From Paenibacillus sp. BIC5C1 (GTDB lineage Bacteria > Bacillota > Bacilli > Paenibacillales > Paenibacillaceae), in contig NZ_CP135922.1 in the NCBI RefSeq assembly GCF_032399705.1, positions 806,001-870,000 on the forward strand: a stretch of 64,000 bases of DNA, given 5' to 3'. This document shows positions 10,405 through 18,757 of this stretch, in pieces (position 1 is the first letter of the stretch; each line of letters opens with the position of its first letter). A program made the position numbers and the translations under genes. A model generated the notes under the pieces. It had not been told where the DNA came from and did not search any database. It was given only the letters and a program-made list of their open reading frames with translations.

Positions 10405-11952
10405 GTGAGTATCAAAAGAGCGCTGGTCAGCGTATGGGATAAAACAGGCATCGTGGATTTTTGCCGCGAGCTGTCGCAAATGGGTGTGGAGATTATTTCG
10501 ACAGGAGGTACAAGCAGCCTGTTGTCGAAGGAAGGCGTGCCTGTCATCGGAATTTCGGATGTGACCGGATTTCCGGAGATTATGGACGGACGTGTTAAAA
10601 CATTGCATCCAGCAGTTCATGGTGGTTTATTGGCTGTTCGTGACAGCGAAGAGCACAAGCGCCAGATGGAAGAGAATGGACTGGATTATATCGACCTCGT
10701 TGTTGTAAACCTGTATCCGTTTCAGGACACCATCGCCAAACCGGACGTAACGTATGAGGACGCAATCGAGAACATCGATATTGGTGGTCCAACCATGCTT
10801 CGTTCTGCTGCTAAGAACCATGCTTATGTTAGTGTTGTTGTAGACACAGCAGATTATGGCAAGGTGCTTGAAGAGGTCCGCAGCAATGGGGATACCACAC
10901 TTGAGACACGCAAACGGCTTGCGGCAAAAGTGTTCCGCCATACAGCGGCATACGATGCAGTTATCTCCGATTATCTCTCCAACCTGAACGGTGATCCACT
11001 GCCAGAGCGTCTGACGGTTACTTACGAAAAACTCCAGGATTTGCGCTACGGCGAAAATCCACATCAGCAGGCGGCATTTTACCGCAAACCGCTGGCAGCT
11101 CAAGATACATTGACAACAGCCGAGCAATTGCATGGCAAAGAGTTGTCTTACAATAATATCAACGATGCGAACGCAGCATTGCAGATTGTGAAAGAATTTG
11201 AAGAACCGGCCGTTGTGGCGGTTAAACATATGAATCCTTGCGGCGTGGGTATTGGTGAAAGCATCTACGAAGCTTATGGCAAAGCTTATGCGGCTGATCC
11301 AACCTCCATCTTTGGTGGAATCGTGGCAGCCAACCGCATTATCGATAGCGATACAGCGGCTAAACTGAGTGAGATTTTCCTGGAAATCGTACTGGCTCCT
11401 GATTTTACACAAGAGGCACTCGACATCCTGACCAAAAAGAAAAACATTCGTTTGCTCAAAACGGGTGAACTGAACGCTGCCCGCAATCGGGAGAGTAAGT
11501 TCGTAGTAACCTCCATCGACGGCGGCATGATTGTGCAACAAAGCGATGTGCATTCCATTGAAGCGGGCGAGCTCAAGGTAGTTACAGATCGTGCACCATC
11601 GGAAGAAGAACTGAAACAGCTTTTGTTTGGCTGGAAAGTGGTTAAGCACGTGAAATCCAATGCCATTGTGCTTGCAGCAAACGACATGACTGTTGGTGTA
11701 GGCGCAGGGCAAATGAACCGTGTCGGCGCAGCCAAGATTGCTATCGAACAAGCTGGAGAACTAGCCAAAGGAGCCATTCTGGCATCCGATGCATTCTTCC
11801 CAATGGGCGATACACTGGAACTTGCAGCGAAAGCTGGAGTTACAGCCGTTATTCAACCAGGTGGTTCGATCAAGGACGAAGAGTCCATCAAAGTAGCGAA
11901 TGAATACGGTATTGCCATGGTCTTCACAGGCGTTCGTCACTTCAAACACTAG
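10405..11952 (+). CDS. purH: Bifunctional AICAR formyltransferase / IMP cyclohydrolase
   Basis: 515 aa; it performs the last two steps to IMP. The N-terminal MGS-like IMP cyclohydrolase domain (about 1-145) starts SIKRALVSVWDKTGIVDF. The C-terminal AICAR transformylase holds KHMNPCGVGIGESIYEAYGKAYAADP and NAIVLAANDMTVGVGAGQMNRV. The start is the GTG at 10405, with AAAGGAGG 8 nt upstream; an in-frame opening at 10354 lacks a ribosome site. A hairpin terminator follows before purD. Confidence 0.96.
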   Translation: MSIKRALVSVWDKTGIVDFCRELSQMGVEIISTGGTSSLLSKEGVPVIGISDVTGFPEIMDGRVKTLHPAVHGGLLAVRDSEEHKRQMEENGLDYIDLVVVNLYPFQDTIAKPDVTYEDAIENIDIGGPTMLRSAAKNHAYVSVVVDTADYGKVLEEVRSNGDTTLETRKRLAAKVFRHTAAYDAVISDYLSNLNGDPLPERLTVTYEKLQDLRYGENPHQQAAFYRKPLAAQDTLTTAEQLHGKELSYNNINDANAALQIVKEFEEPAVVAVKHMNPCGVGIGESIYEAYGKAYAADPTSIFGGIVAANRIIDSDTAAKLSEIFLEIVLAPDFTQEALDILTKKKNIRLLKTGELNAARNRESKFVVTSIDGGMIVQQSDVHSIEAGELKVVTDRAPSEEELKQLLFGWKVVKHVKSNAIVLAANDMTVGVGAGQMNRVGAAKIAIEQAGELAKGAILASDAFFPMGDTLELAAKAGVTAVIQPGGSIKDEESIKVANEYGIAMVFTGVRHFKH

Positions 11953-11969
11953 AACGAAAAAGGTTTAAT

Positions 11970-12019
11970 AAGGGGTGTCGCCTGTCATGCTTATGACTTA
12001 TGGTACACCCCTTCTTTTT
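11970..12019 (+). terminator. Intrinsic terminator between purH and purD
   Basis: AAGGGGTGT (11970-11978) pairs perfectly with ACACCCCTT (12005-12013), followed by CTTTTT. This implies that purD is expressed by readthrough or from its own promoter. Confidence 0.75.
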
Positions 12020-12081
12020 AAGCTATTTCAACACGTAATAGTATAACAAAACCAGTTATGCACGGAGGGGGAACAACACTA

Positions 12082-13347
12082 ATGGATATTCTGGTAGTTG
12101 GCGGCGGTGGCCGGGAACACGCAATCATATGGGCACTGGCGAAAAGCCCGAAGGCAGGCAAGATTCATTGTGCTCCGGGAAATGCAGGCATTGCGCAGCT
12201 CGCCGAGTGTCACCCGATTTCGGTAAATGAATTCGATAAACTGACGGCGCTTGCCGTGGAGCTTAACGTGGGATTGGTTGTTATTGGGCCAGACGATCCG
12301 CTCGCAGACGGCATTGTAGACGCTTTTGATAAAACAGGCATTCCGGTATTTGGACCACGCCGCAATGCAGCAAAGATTGAAGGCAGCAAAACGTTCATGA
12401 AAGACCTGCTGCACAAATACAATATTCCGACTGCAGCCTATGAGAAGTTCGACAATTATGAGCAAGCGCAGGTTTATCTGAATGAGCAGGCCATACCTGT
12501 AGTAATCAAGGCCGATGGGCTGGCAGCTGGAAAAGGCGTTACCGTAGCCTATTCACGTGATGAGGCTGACCAGGCACTCCGCAGCATTATGGTGGAGAAA
12601 GTATTTGGTGAAGCAGGAGCCAAAGTCATCATCGAAGAATTCCTGGCAGGTCAGGAAATGTCGATTTTGGCTTTTGTCGATGGGGAGACCGTTCGTCCGA
12701 TGGCTGCTGCACAAGATCACAAACCGGTATTCGACAATGATCAGGGGCCAAACACGGGCGGAATGGGTACATACTCACCATTGCCACATATCCCGGCCTC
12801 CATCATTGAAGAAGCGGTAGAGACGATTATCAAACCAACAGCCAAAGCGATGGTATCCGAAGGGCGTCCTTTCCAAGGTGTATTGTTTGCCGGGCTGATG
12901 ATTTCACCAGATGGTAAACCCAAAACGATTGAATTCAACGCTCGTTTCGGTGATCCCGAGACACAGGTCGTATTACCGCGTTTAAAGAGTGATCTGCTCG
13001 ACATTTTCTGGGCAACTGTGCACGGGAAATTGGCGGATATCGAGATTGAATGGAGCGACGAAGCTGCTGTATGTGTAGTGCTTGCATCTGGAGGCTATCC
13101 TGGTCCGTATGCCAAAGGTGTCGTTATTGAAGGACTGGAGCAAGTCGATGAAGCAGTAGTATTCCACGCTGGAACGGCACGCAATGAATCTGGAGACTGG
13201 GTCACCAATGGTGGACGGATTCTAGGCGTTGTGGGTCTTGGTTCGGATATTGCCGAAGCCCGAAACAAAGCCTACGCTCAAGCGGAACGTATCCATTTTG
13301 ACGGTAAACATCAACGGTCTGATATTGCTGCCAAAGCGTTGGTATAA
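12082..13347 (+). CDS. purD: Phosphoribosylamine-glycine ligase
   Basis: 421 aa ATP-grasp enzyme; it makes GAR from phosphoribosylamine, glycine and ATP. It starts MDILVVGGGGREHAI; the ATP-grasp motif KADGLAAGKGV and the metal-site region EFNARFGDPETQ are present. ATG 12082 has GGAGGGGG 10 nt upstream; an ATG at 12058 lies before this ribosome site and is less likely. It is the last gene of the pur cluster. Confidence 0.96.
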   Translation: MDILVVGGGGREHAIIWALAKSPKAGKIHCAPGNAGIAQLAECHPISVNEFDKLTALAVELNVGLVVIGPDDPLADGIVDAFDKTGIPVFGPRRNAAKIEGSKTFMKDLLHKYNIPTAAYEKFDNYEQAQVYLNEQAIPVVIKADGLAAGKGVTVAYSRDEADQALRSIMVEKVFGEAGAKVIIEEFLAGQEMSILAFVDGETVRPMAAAQDHKPVFDNDQGPNTGGMGTYSPLPHIPASIIEEAVETIIKPTAKAMVSEGRPFQGVLFAGLMISPDGKPKTIEFNARFGDPETQVVLPRLKSDLLDIFWATVHGKLADIEIEWSDEAAVCVVLASGGYPGPYAKGVVIEGLEQVDEAVVFHAGTARNESGDWVTNGGRILGVVGLGSDIAEARNKAYAQAERIHFDGKHQRSDIAAKALV

Positions 13348-13375
13348 CTAATTCTAACTTGATAAATTGAAACAT

Positions 13376-13430
13376 GAGGGTCCGTACAGATGTACACCGG
13401 AAAAGGTGTTTGCATCCTGCGGGCCCTTTT
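13376..13430 (+). terminator. Terminator after purD
   Basis: A long stem GAGGGTCCG...CGGGCCC with an inner ACACC-GGAAAA-GGTGT hairpin, followed by TTTT. It ends the purine operon. Confidence 0.75.
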
Positions 13431-14032
13431 CAACGTATACATCATTATGGTGTCATTGCCGGACTTGTTATAGTCCGGATACGGCAAAGAAGAATGGCTA
13501 TAAATAAAGGCCCGAAGCAGGTTTAATCGACTAAAGTAAAGGGTACCATTTCTATAAGCTGGTCTATACTAACCATGTGAACCATATCACATAAAATAAA
13601 ACTGTAGATCGAGAAAGACCACATACATAAAAGTTTATTTTGTGAACTCATTTTATAATCTATATTCCAAACCATAACGTGCAACTGGATGGTTTGGCGT
13701 AGAACATGTTATACTTTTCTGAAACAGGAATGAACAAGAGGGGAGGTGGATATCTATTGGGAAGGCGATATTGTAAACTGTCCAAATGGAGAATTTTGGT
13801 GGAGTAAATCGAGAAACAATGACAGCAAGAGGGGGAACCCTGTTTTTAGTGAAGTAGTTTCTATAAGTGATGGACTTCATCCTGAATTCCTGTTTTGCAA
13901 TTTTACAAGGTCAAAGTACAACCTATACACACTTTATCATTTAACGATTTCATATAAGGCATAGGCCATATTGAACGTCAATCAGCTGTTGAATGGTTAA
14001 CCAAGTTAACCGATGACGCTGTAACTATCTCT
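13431..14032. other. 602-bp gap upstream of the first CNNM/CorC gene
   Basis: No convincing gene. A 72-codon frame (13746-13964, GTG start) has protein-like composition (WEGDIVNCPNGEFWWSKS...) but its GTG lies inside the GGAGGTG ribosome site. That site (13741-13747) fits better a TTG at 13757 that would encode only 16 residues. Upstream is a perfect inverted repeat CCAAACCAT (13667-13675) / ATGGTTTGG (13689-13697), a candidate operator or hairpin, and a TATACT sequence near 13710. Either frame could be a leader peptide; I give it low weight. Confidence 0.3.
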
Positions 14033-14066
14033 GGAGGTGAATCCCTGAGAAGCGGGGAAATCATTG
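14033..14066 (+). promoter_or_regulatory. SD-bridging hairpin before a TTG start (first CorC-like gene)
   Basis: GGAGGTG at 14033-14039 lies 24 nt from the TTG at 14064. Between them TCCCTG (14042-14047), loop AGAAG, CGGGGA (14053-14058) forms a hairpin with one G-U pair. Leaving out the 17-nt hairpin, the SD-to-start spacing is 7 nt. The second paralogue has the same layout. Confidence 0.65.
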
Positions 14067-15401
14067 GACATAATCACCATATTAAATATTGTATTACTCA
14101 TTATCTTGATTGCATTGACCGCATTTTTCGTTGCATCTGAGTTCGCTGTGGTTAAGATTCGTACATCAAGAGTGGATCAACTGGTTGCCGAGGGGAATAA
14201 AAAAGCCATATTGGCCAAGAAAGTAGTCTCGGACCTCGATTATTATCTGTCAGCCTGTCAGCTCGGTATTACCGTAACTGCCCTTGGATTGGGAGCACTC
14301 GGTAAGCCAACGGTTGAAAGGTTGTTATACCCGGTATTTAATTATCTGGACGTTTCAGCTTCCATATCGGCGGTTGCTTCCTATGCGATTGCCTTTATAC
14401 TTGTCACGTTCCTGCACGTTGTGGTTGGGGAGATGGCACCCAAAACGATGGCAATTCAATTTTCGGAAAAATTGACGCTGTTGCTCTCACCACCGCTATA
14501 CTGGTTCGGAAAAATTATGTATCCCTTCATTTGGGCGCTGAATGGTGCATCCCGGGTAATTCTGCGGGCATTTGGAGTGAAGCCTGCCGGACATGAACAG
14601 GCATACTCGGAGGATGAGATCAAAATCATCATGAACCAGAGCTATGAAGGAGACGAGAACAACAAGACCAAGCTTTCGTACCTGGAAAACGTATTCGTGT
14701 TCGATGAGCGTGATGCCAAAGACATCATGGTTCCGAGGACAGAGCTTGTGACATTGAATCAGAATATGACATACGACGATATCATTCCGATATTGGATGA
14801 GCATAATTATTCACGTTATCCCGTCATTGAGGATGGCGACAAGGACCGAATTGTCGGTGTAGTCAATGTGAAAAAGATTTTGCCTGACATGGTTGCCCTT
14901 AGGGAACACCAACTTATCGATTTTGTTCGGGAGATTCCTTTTGTTTCTGAAGTGACAAGTATCCAGGATGCCATGATCAAGATGCAGCAGGAACGCGTGC
15001 ACATGGCTGTGGTAGTGGATGAATACGGAGGTACTTCGGGAATTATTACTATGGAGGATATTCTGGAGGAGCTTGTCGGCGAGATTCGGGATGAGTTCGA
15101 CGCTGATGAAGTTGCTGACATTCAGGAAACTGGAGAGAACCAATATCTCATTAACGGCCGGGTGCTGCTGGATGAGTTGGAGCGACAGTTTGGGCTTGTC
15201 TTTGAAGGCAACGAGGAGATGGATACCGTGGCCGGATGGATTCAGTTCCAGAAGGGTGTGGGTGTGGAACAAGGCGATACGGTTGAACACGGTGATTACG
15301 TCTGGACCGTTGTGGACGCAGAAAATTTCCACATTAAGCAGGTTCTGCTTGAACGTGTAAATAGTGCTCAGGTGGATGAATCTGCTAGCGATCTGGCGTG
15401 A
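14064..15401 (+). CDS. CNNM/CorC-type hemolysin-family membrane protein (DUF21 + CBS + CorC_HlyC)
   Basis: 445 aa. Start TTG 14064 (MDIITILNIVLLIILIALTAFF) matches the family N-terminus. Residues 1-200 are a CNNM (DUF21) transmembrane domain with ASEFAVVKIRTSRVDQLVAEGN and the GEMAPK motif (VVGEMAPKTMAIQ). A CBS pair follows at about 215-340 (MVPRTELVTLNQNMT...HNYSRYPVIEDGD and MEDILEELVGEIRDEFD), then a C-terminal CorC_HlyC domain at about 350-435 (INGRVLLDEL...DTVAGWIQ). The family is linked to Mg2+/Co2+ efflux or homeostasis; true hemolysis is not implied. A paralogue follows 279 bp downstream. Translation may depend on the upstream hairpin. Confidence 0.9.
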   Translation: MDIITILNIVLLIILIALTAFFVASEFAVVKIRTSRVDQLVAEGNKKAILAKKVVSDLDYYLSACQLGITVTALGLGALGKPTVERLLYPVFNYLDVSASISAVASYAIAFILVTFLHVVVGEMAPKTMAIQFSEKLTLLLSPPLYWFGKIMYPFIWALNGASRVILRAFGVKPAGHEQAYSEDEIKIIMNQSYEGDENNKTKLSYLENVFVFDERDAKDIMVPRTELVTLNQNMTYDDIIPILDEHNYSRYPVIEDGDKDRIVGVVNVKKILPDMVALREHQLIDFVREIPFVSEVTSIQDAMIKMQQERVHMAVVVDEYGGTSGIITMEDILEELVGEIRDEFDADEVADIQETGENQYLINGRVLLDELERQFGLVFEGNEEMDTVAGWIQFQKGVGVEQGDTVEHGDYVWTVVDAENFHIKQVLLERVNSAQVDESASDLA

Positions 15402-15492
15402 TGTTGGTTCGATCATGACTGTAATCTAGGGTATGACTGCCATTTGGCTACTGCCCTCAGAATTTAAATGTTTTGGCAACGTAGCAGTGTAG

Positions 15493-15620
15493 GGGACGGA
15501 ATCGATTCTGAAGAAGCGTAGCGTTCGCGTTTGCAAACCAATTTTAAACCTTTGAAAACAACAATCAGGGAAATTTGGAGGCAATGGCGATCGGAAGAAC
15601 GAGCCGTCACCGGAACGTCA
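15493..15620 (+). repeat. Intergenic long-hairpin repeat, copy 5 (most degenerate)
   Basis: Retains GAAGAAGCGTAGCGTTCGCG, an ATTTTAAAC arm, a GGAAATTTGGAGGCAA partner and TGGCGATCGG; the outer GACGG/CCGTC arms are short. It lies between the two CorC-like paralogues, the only copy seen outside the pur operon. Confidence 0.6.
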
Positions 15621-15649
15621 CTTGTGCAACCTTAATATAAATTTTACTT

Positions 15650-15683
15650 GGAGGTGAATCCCTCATATTGAGGGAAATCATTG
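15650..15683 (+). promoter_or_regulatory. SD-bridging hairpin before a TTG start (second CorC-like gene)
   Basis: GGAGGTG (15650-15656) is 24 nt from TTG 15681. TCCCTCA (15659-15665), loop TAT, TGAGGGA (15669-15675) is a perfect 7-bp stem. Removing these 17 nt leaves 7-nt spacing, exactly as in the paralogue, while the stem bases differ. Confidence 0.7.
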
Positions 15684-16763
15684 GACGGAATAATAGCCTT
15701 AAACTTATTTTTAGTAGCCGTATTTATCGGACTGACCGCCTTTTTCGTTGGAGCGGAATTTGCAATTCTGAAAGTACGGATGTCCCGAATAGATCAGTTG
15801 ATCCTGGAAGGGAACAAAAAAGCGGTATTGGCCAAAAAAGTGGCTCACAATCTGGATTATTATCTATCTGCGTGTCAATTGGGTATCACGATCACGGCGC
15901 TGGTATTGGGTGCGTTGGGTGAACCCACTGTTGAGAAAATGCTGCATCCGCTGTTTGAGCGACTGGAAGTCACAGCGGCGTTGTCTACGGTACTTTCGTA
16001 CGGGATTGCCCTGGCAATTATTACGTTCCTGCATGTCGTTATTGGTGAATTGGCACCGAAAACACTGGCGATCCAGTTTGCAGAGAAGATGACACTATTG
16101 CTTGCACCACCGCTGTACTGGTTTGGTAAGATCATGAATCCGTTTATCTACGCGCTGAATGGGGCTGCCCGTCTATTGCTTGGCATCTTTGGAATAAAAC
16201 CTGCCGGTCACGATACAGTTCACTCCGAAGAGGAGCTGAAGCTGATTATGGCGCAAAGTTATGAGAGTGGAGAAATTAATCAGACAGAGCTGGACTACCT
16301 CAAAAACATATTTGCTTTTGATGAACGTCTGCTTCAGGAGATTATGATCCGCAAAGAAAAAATCGTTACGCTGGACAAAGAAATGCCGCTGGATCGTATG
16401 ATCGAGGTTCTAAAGCAGCATGAATATACACGTTTCCCGGTGATTGAAAAAGGAAATCAGGATCACTTCGTTGGATTTATCCATACAAAGGAAATGCTCA
16501 CGAGTGTTGCCGCAGGCCGGGATTTCAACATGGATACGTTTGTACACGACATGTTAAAATTTTCGGAGTTATCGCCGATTAAGGATGTCTTGGTCCAGAT
16601 GCAGCAAAGTCGTTCCCATATCGCAACAGTGCATAATACAGAAGGGGAAACAGTTGGTCTGGTTACGATGGAGGATATTCTTGAAGAAATTGTTGGAGAT
16701 ATCAAGGACGAGTATGATGGCAAAGATCTGGTTCAACCGACTAAGCGATTAAAATTAACCTAA
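15681..16763 (+). CDS. CNNM/CBS membrane protein lacking the CorC_HlyC domain
   Basis: 360 aa paralogue of the upstream gene, with the same CNNM transmembrane domain (MDGIIALNLFLVAVFIGLTAFFVGAEFAILKVR) and GELAPKTLAIQ motif. A CBS pair ends at MEDILEEIVGDIKDEYD, about residue 345. It then stops after DGKDLVQPTKRLKLT, so the roughly 85-aa CorC_HlyC domain present in the neighbour is missing. The stop is in place and a terminator follows, so this looks like a natural short form rather than a sequencing break. The TTG start is chosen by the paralogue and by the SD-hairpin geometry. A role in divalent-cation transport is likely but unproven. Confidence 0.87.
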   Translation: MDGIIALNLFLVAVFIGLTAFFVGAEFAILKVRMSRIDQLILEGNKKAVLAKKVAHNLDYYLSACQLGITITALVLGALGEPTVEKMLHPLFERLEVTAALSTVLSYGIALAIITFLHVVIGELAPKTLAIQFAEKMTLLLAPPLYWFGKIMNPFIYALNGAARLLLGIFGIKPAGHDTVHSEEELKLIMAQSYESGEINQTELDYLKNIFAFDERLLQEIMIRKEKIVTLDKEMPLDRMIEVLKQHEYTRFPVIEKGNQDHFVGFIHTKEMLTSVAAGRDFNMDTFVHDMLKFSELSPIKDVLVQMQQSRSHIATVHNTEGETVGLVTMEDILEEIVGDIKDEYDGKDLVQPTKRLKLT

Positions 16764-16825
16764 AAGTAATGCGAGATTATAAGGATCGATCTTGTGCGGC
16801 GGCAATTGAATAAGATTCAAGGAAG

Positions 16826-16857
16826 ACAGGTTTCCGAGTGATCGGGGCCTGTTTTTT
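16826..16857 (+). terminator. Terminator after the CorC-like pair
   Basis: ACAGG and CCGA pair with TCGG and CCTGT, followed by TTTTTT. Confidence 0.75.
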
Positions 16858-16969
16858 GCCCATCTCAGTATACTCAAGCGGCATTCAGCAGGTTAAAGCC
16901 TAGATATATCTTAACTTTAAAACAAAAGCTTGCTTATTTAGTCCCAATGGATTAATATAAATTTAAAGA

Positions 16970-16985
16970 ATCTTGATTTAAAGAT
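16970..16985 (+). promoter_or_regulatory. Candidate MhqR-like operator
   Basis: ATCTTGATTTAAAGAT is a 16-bp palindrome with one mismatched pair. It resembles the B. subtilis MhqR box core ATCTCGAATTCGAGAT and sits 74 bp upstream of a dioxygenase/esterase pair of the type that MhqR controls. Assignment rests on resemblance and context. Confidence 0.5.
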
Positions 16986-17059
16986 AAATAACAAAAAGCG
17001 AAGCATAACAAACTGCTAAATATAACAATGAACTAAATAAAACCAAGGGAGTGGAGATT

Positions 17060-18010
17060 ATGTTCAGAACTTCAGGAATCCATCACGTTACGGCTTTTGT
17101 AGATGATGCACAGAAAAATGTTGATTTTTACGCAGGTGTATTGGCACTGAGACTGGTGAAAAAAACGATTAACTTTGATGCACCGGATGTGTACCATCTG
17201 TATTATGGCAATGAGGATGGCGCACCTGGCACCATCATCACCTTCTTCCCTCAGCAGAATGCCAGAAGAGGTGTCATCGGCGCAGGACAAACGGGGGTAA
17301 CCGTATATGCGATTCCGGTGGGTAGTCTGCCATTCTGGAAAGAACGTCTGACATCCTTCGATATTCCATTTGAAAATAAAATAAGATTTGGCGAGCAGTA
17401 CATTCGCTTCTTCGATAAAGGCGGTCTCTTGCTCGAATTGGTCGAGCGTGAAGGAGGTCAGCCAAGCCAGTGGTCATTCAACGGTGTACCGTCGGAACAT
17501 GCCATTAAAGGTTTTGGTGGAGCTGTATTATTCAGCCATGTACCTGACAAAACAACGGATGTGCTGACAACGATGCTCGGTCTGGAGCAGGTAGGAGAAG
17601 AGGATGGGATCATTCGTCTGCAGGCGAGTGGTGATATCGGGCAACTGATCGACATTCAATCGACTGGAATCCAGCGAGGAATTGGCGGAGCAGGTACGGT
17701 TCACCATATCGCATGGCGTGCAAAAGATTATGTCGAGCACGAACAAATGCAGCAGGAGCTTCAAAATGCGGGATATCATCCAACGCCGGTCATTGACCGT
17801 CAGTACTTTAACGCTGTGTATTTCCGGGAACCGGGAGGTATACTGTTTGAATTGGCGACTGATCCTCCAGGTTTTGCACGGGATGAACCACAGGACAGCA
17901 TGGGCCAAAAGCTGATGCTGCCTGAATGGTATGAACCACAACGTGAGCAGATTGAACAGTTGCTGCCACCTATTCAAGTACGTGAATGGAAAGGAGAGTC
18001 CAAATCATGA
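17060..18010 (+). CDS. Ring-cleaving dioxygenase of the MhqA/MhqO type (VOC fold)
   Basis: 316 aa with two glyoxalase/extradiol (VOC) modules. The first starts TSGIHHVTAFVDDAQKNVDFYAGVLALRLVKKTINFD and the second has GTVHHIAWRAKD and VYFREPGGILFELATDPPGF. The metal-ligand pattern is His (GIHHVT), His (VHHIAW), Glu (ILFELATD). B. subtilis relatives (MhqA, MhqE, MhqO) act on hydroquinones and are induced by methylhydroquinone. The ATG at 17060 has AAGGGAG 8 nt upstream; a GTG at 17051 falls within that site. It overlaps the next gene by ATGA, so the two are coupled. Confidence 0.88.
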   Translation: MFRTSGIHHVTAFVDDAQKNVDFYAGVLALRLVKKTINFDAPDVYHLYYGNEDGAPGTIITFFPQQNARRGVIGAGQTGVTVYAIPVGSLPFWKERLTSFDIPFENKIRFGEQYIRFFDKGGLLLELVEREGGQPSQWSFNGVPSEHAIKGFGGAVLFSHVPDKTTDVLTTMLGLEQVGEEDGIIRLQASGDIGQLIDIQSTGIQRGIGGAGTVHHIAWRAKDYVEHEQMQQELQNAGYHPTPVIDRQYFNAVYFREPGGILFELATDPPGFARDEPQDSMGQKLMLPEWYEPQREQIEQLLPPIQVREWKGESKS

Positions 18011-18639
18011 GTACTATCAATACAATGAAACATATTTATAAAGCAGGTTCTCAGCCAGATGCACCCACCTTTTTGTTGCTGCACGGGACAGGTGGAACGG
18101 AGAACGATCTGGTAGGTCTGGCCGAAATGATCGCCCCAGGAGCAGGTATTCTGGGTGTGCGTGGTAACGTATCCGAAAATGGAATGCTCCGTTTCTTCCG
18201 CCGTTTGGCGGAAGGGGTGTTTGACGAAGAGGATCTCATTGCACGGACAGCGGAATTGGGTTCTTTTGTGGATGCAGCTGCTGTTCAGTATGGCTTTGAT
18301 CGTACCAATGTCTTCGCACTGGGCTACTCCAACGGAGCAAATATCGCAGCAAGTCTGATTTTCCATCAGCCTGACGTATTTAAAGGGGCGATTCTTCACC
18401 ATCCGATGGTACCGCTCCGCGGTTTGGAACTGCCAGAACTGAAAGGGCTGCCTGTATTTATCGGAGCAGGAGAGAACGATCCAATTGTGCCGAAACGAGA
18501 AACGGATGAACTCGCTTCACTGCTTAGTGGAGCAGGCGCAGCCGTGCACATGCACTGGGAGCGTCAGGGGCATCAGTTGTCCCGTACCGAGGCGGAATCT
18601 GCTGCGGCGTGGTTTAAGACTCAGGCTAAGTCGAAGTGA
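18007..18639 (+). CDS. MhqD-like alpha/beta-hydrolase (carboxylesterase/phospholipase family)
   Basis: 210 aa, compact serine hydrolase. The oxyanion region is LLLHGTGG (24-30), the nucleophile Ser108 in GYSNGA, Asp158 in GENDPIVP and His189 in GHQLS, giving a complete triad. In B. subtilis the mhqED pair combines a dioxygenase with this esterase, as here. The natural substrate is not known. It starts at the ATG overlapping the dioxygenase stop. A strong terminator follows. Confidence 0.88.
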   Translation: MSTINTMKHIYKAGSQPDAPTFLLLHGTGGTENDLVGLAEMIAPGAGILGVRGNVSENGMLRFFRRLAEGVFDEEDLIARTAELGSFVDAAAVQYGFDRTNVFALGYSNGANIAASLIFHQPDVFKGAILHHPMVPLRGLELPELKGLPVFIGAGENDPIVPKRETDELASLLSGAGAAVHMHWERQGHQLSRTEAESAAAWFKTQAKSK

Positions 18640-18671
18640 CTGGTTGGGCAGAGGTAATACTTAATCATAGC

Positions 18672-18712
18672 AAAAGAACACCGTTACCTTTACAGGTAAT
18701 GGTGTTCTTTTT
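18672..18712. terminator. Bidirectional terminator
   Basis: AAGAACACCGTTACC, loop, GGTAATGGTGTTCTT followed by TTTT and preceded by AAAA. It serves the esterase gene and probably the convergent stalk-domain gene. Confidence 0.85.
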
Positions 18713-18757
18713 GTTTAATTGCTATAGTCAATACAAACTTAGATGTACATTGATGAT

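Noticed and set aside
10627..11751. 374-codon frame antisense to purH, and similar long antisense frames opposite purB, purL and rlmD
   Set aside because: They mirror strongly conserved genes and have Cys/His-rich, non-protein-like composition and no ribosome sites.
13431..14060. M-box (Mg2+) riboswitch upstream of the CorC-like gene
   Set aside because: The region was read for a multi-helix element ending in a terminator; only one inverted repeat and the SD-linked hairpin were found, with no terminator/antiterminator pair.
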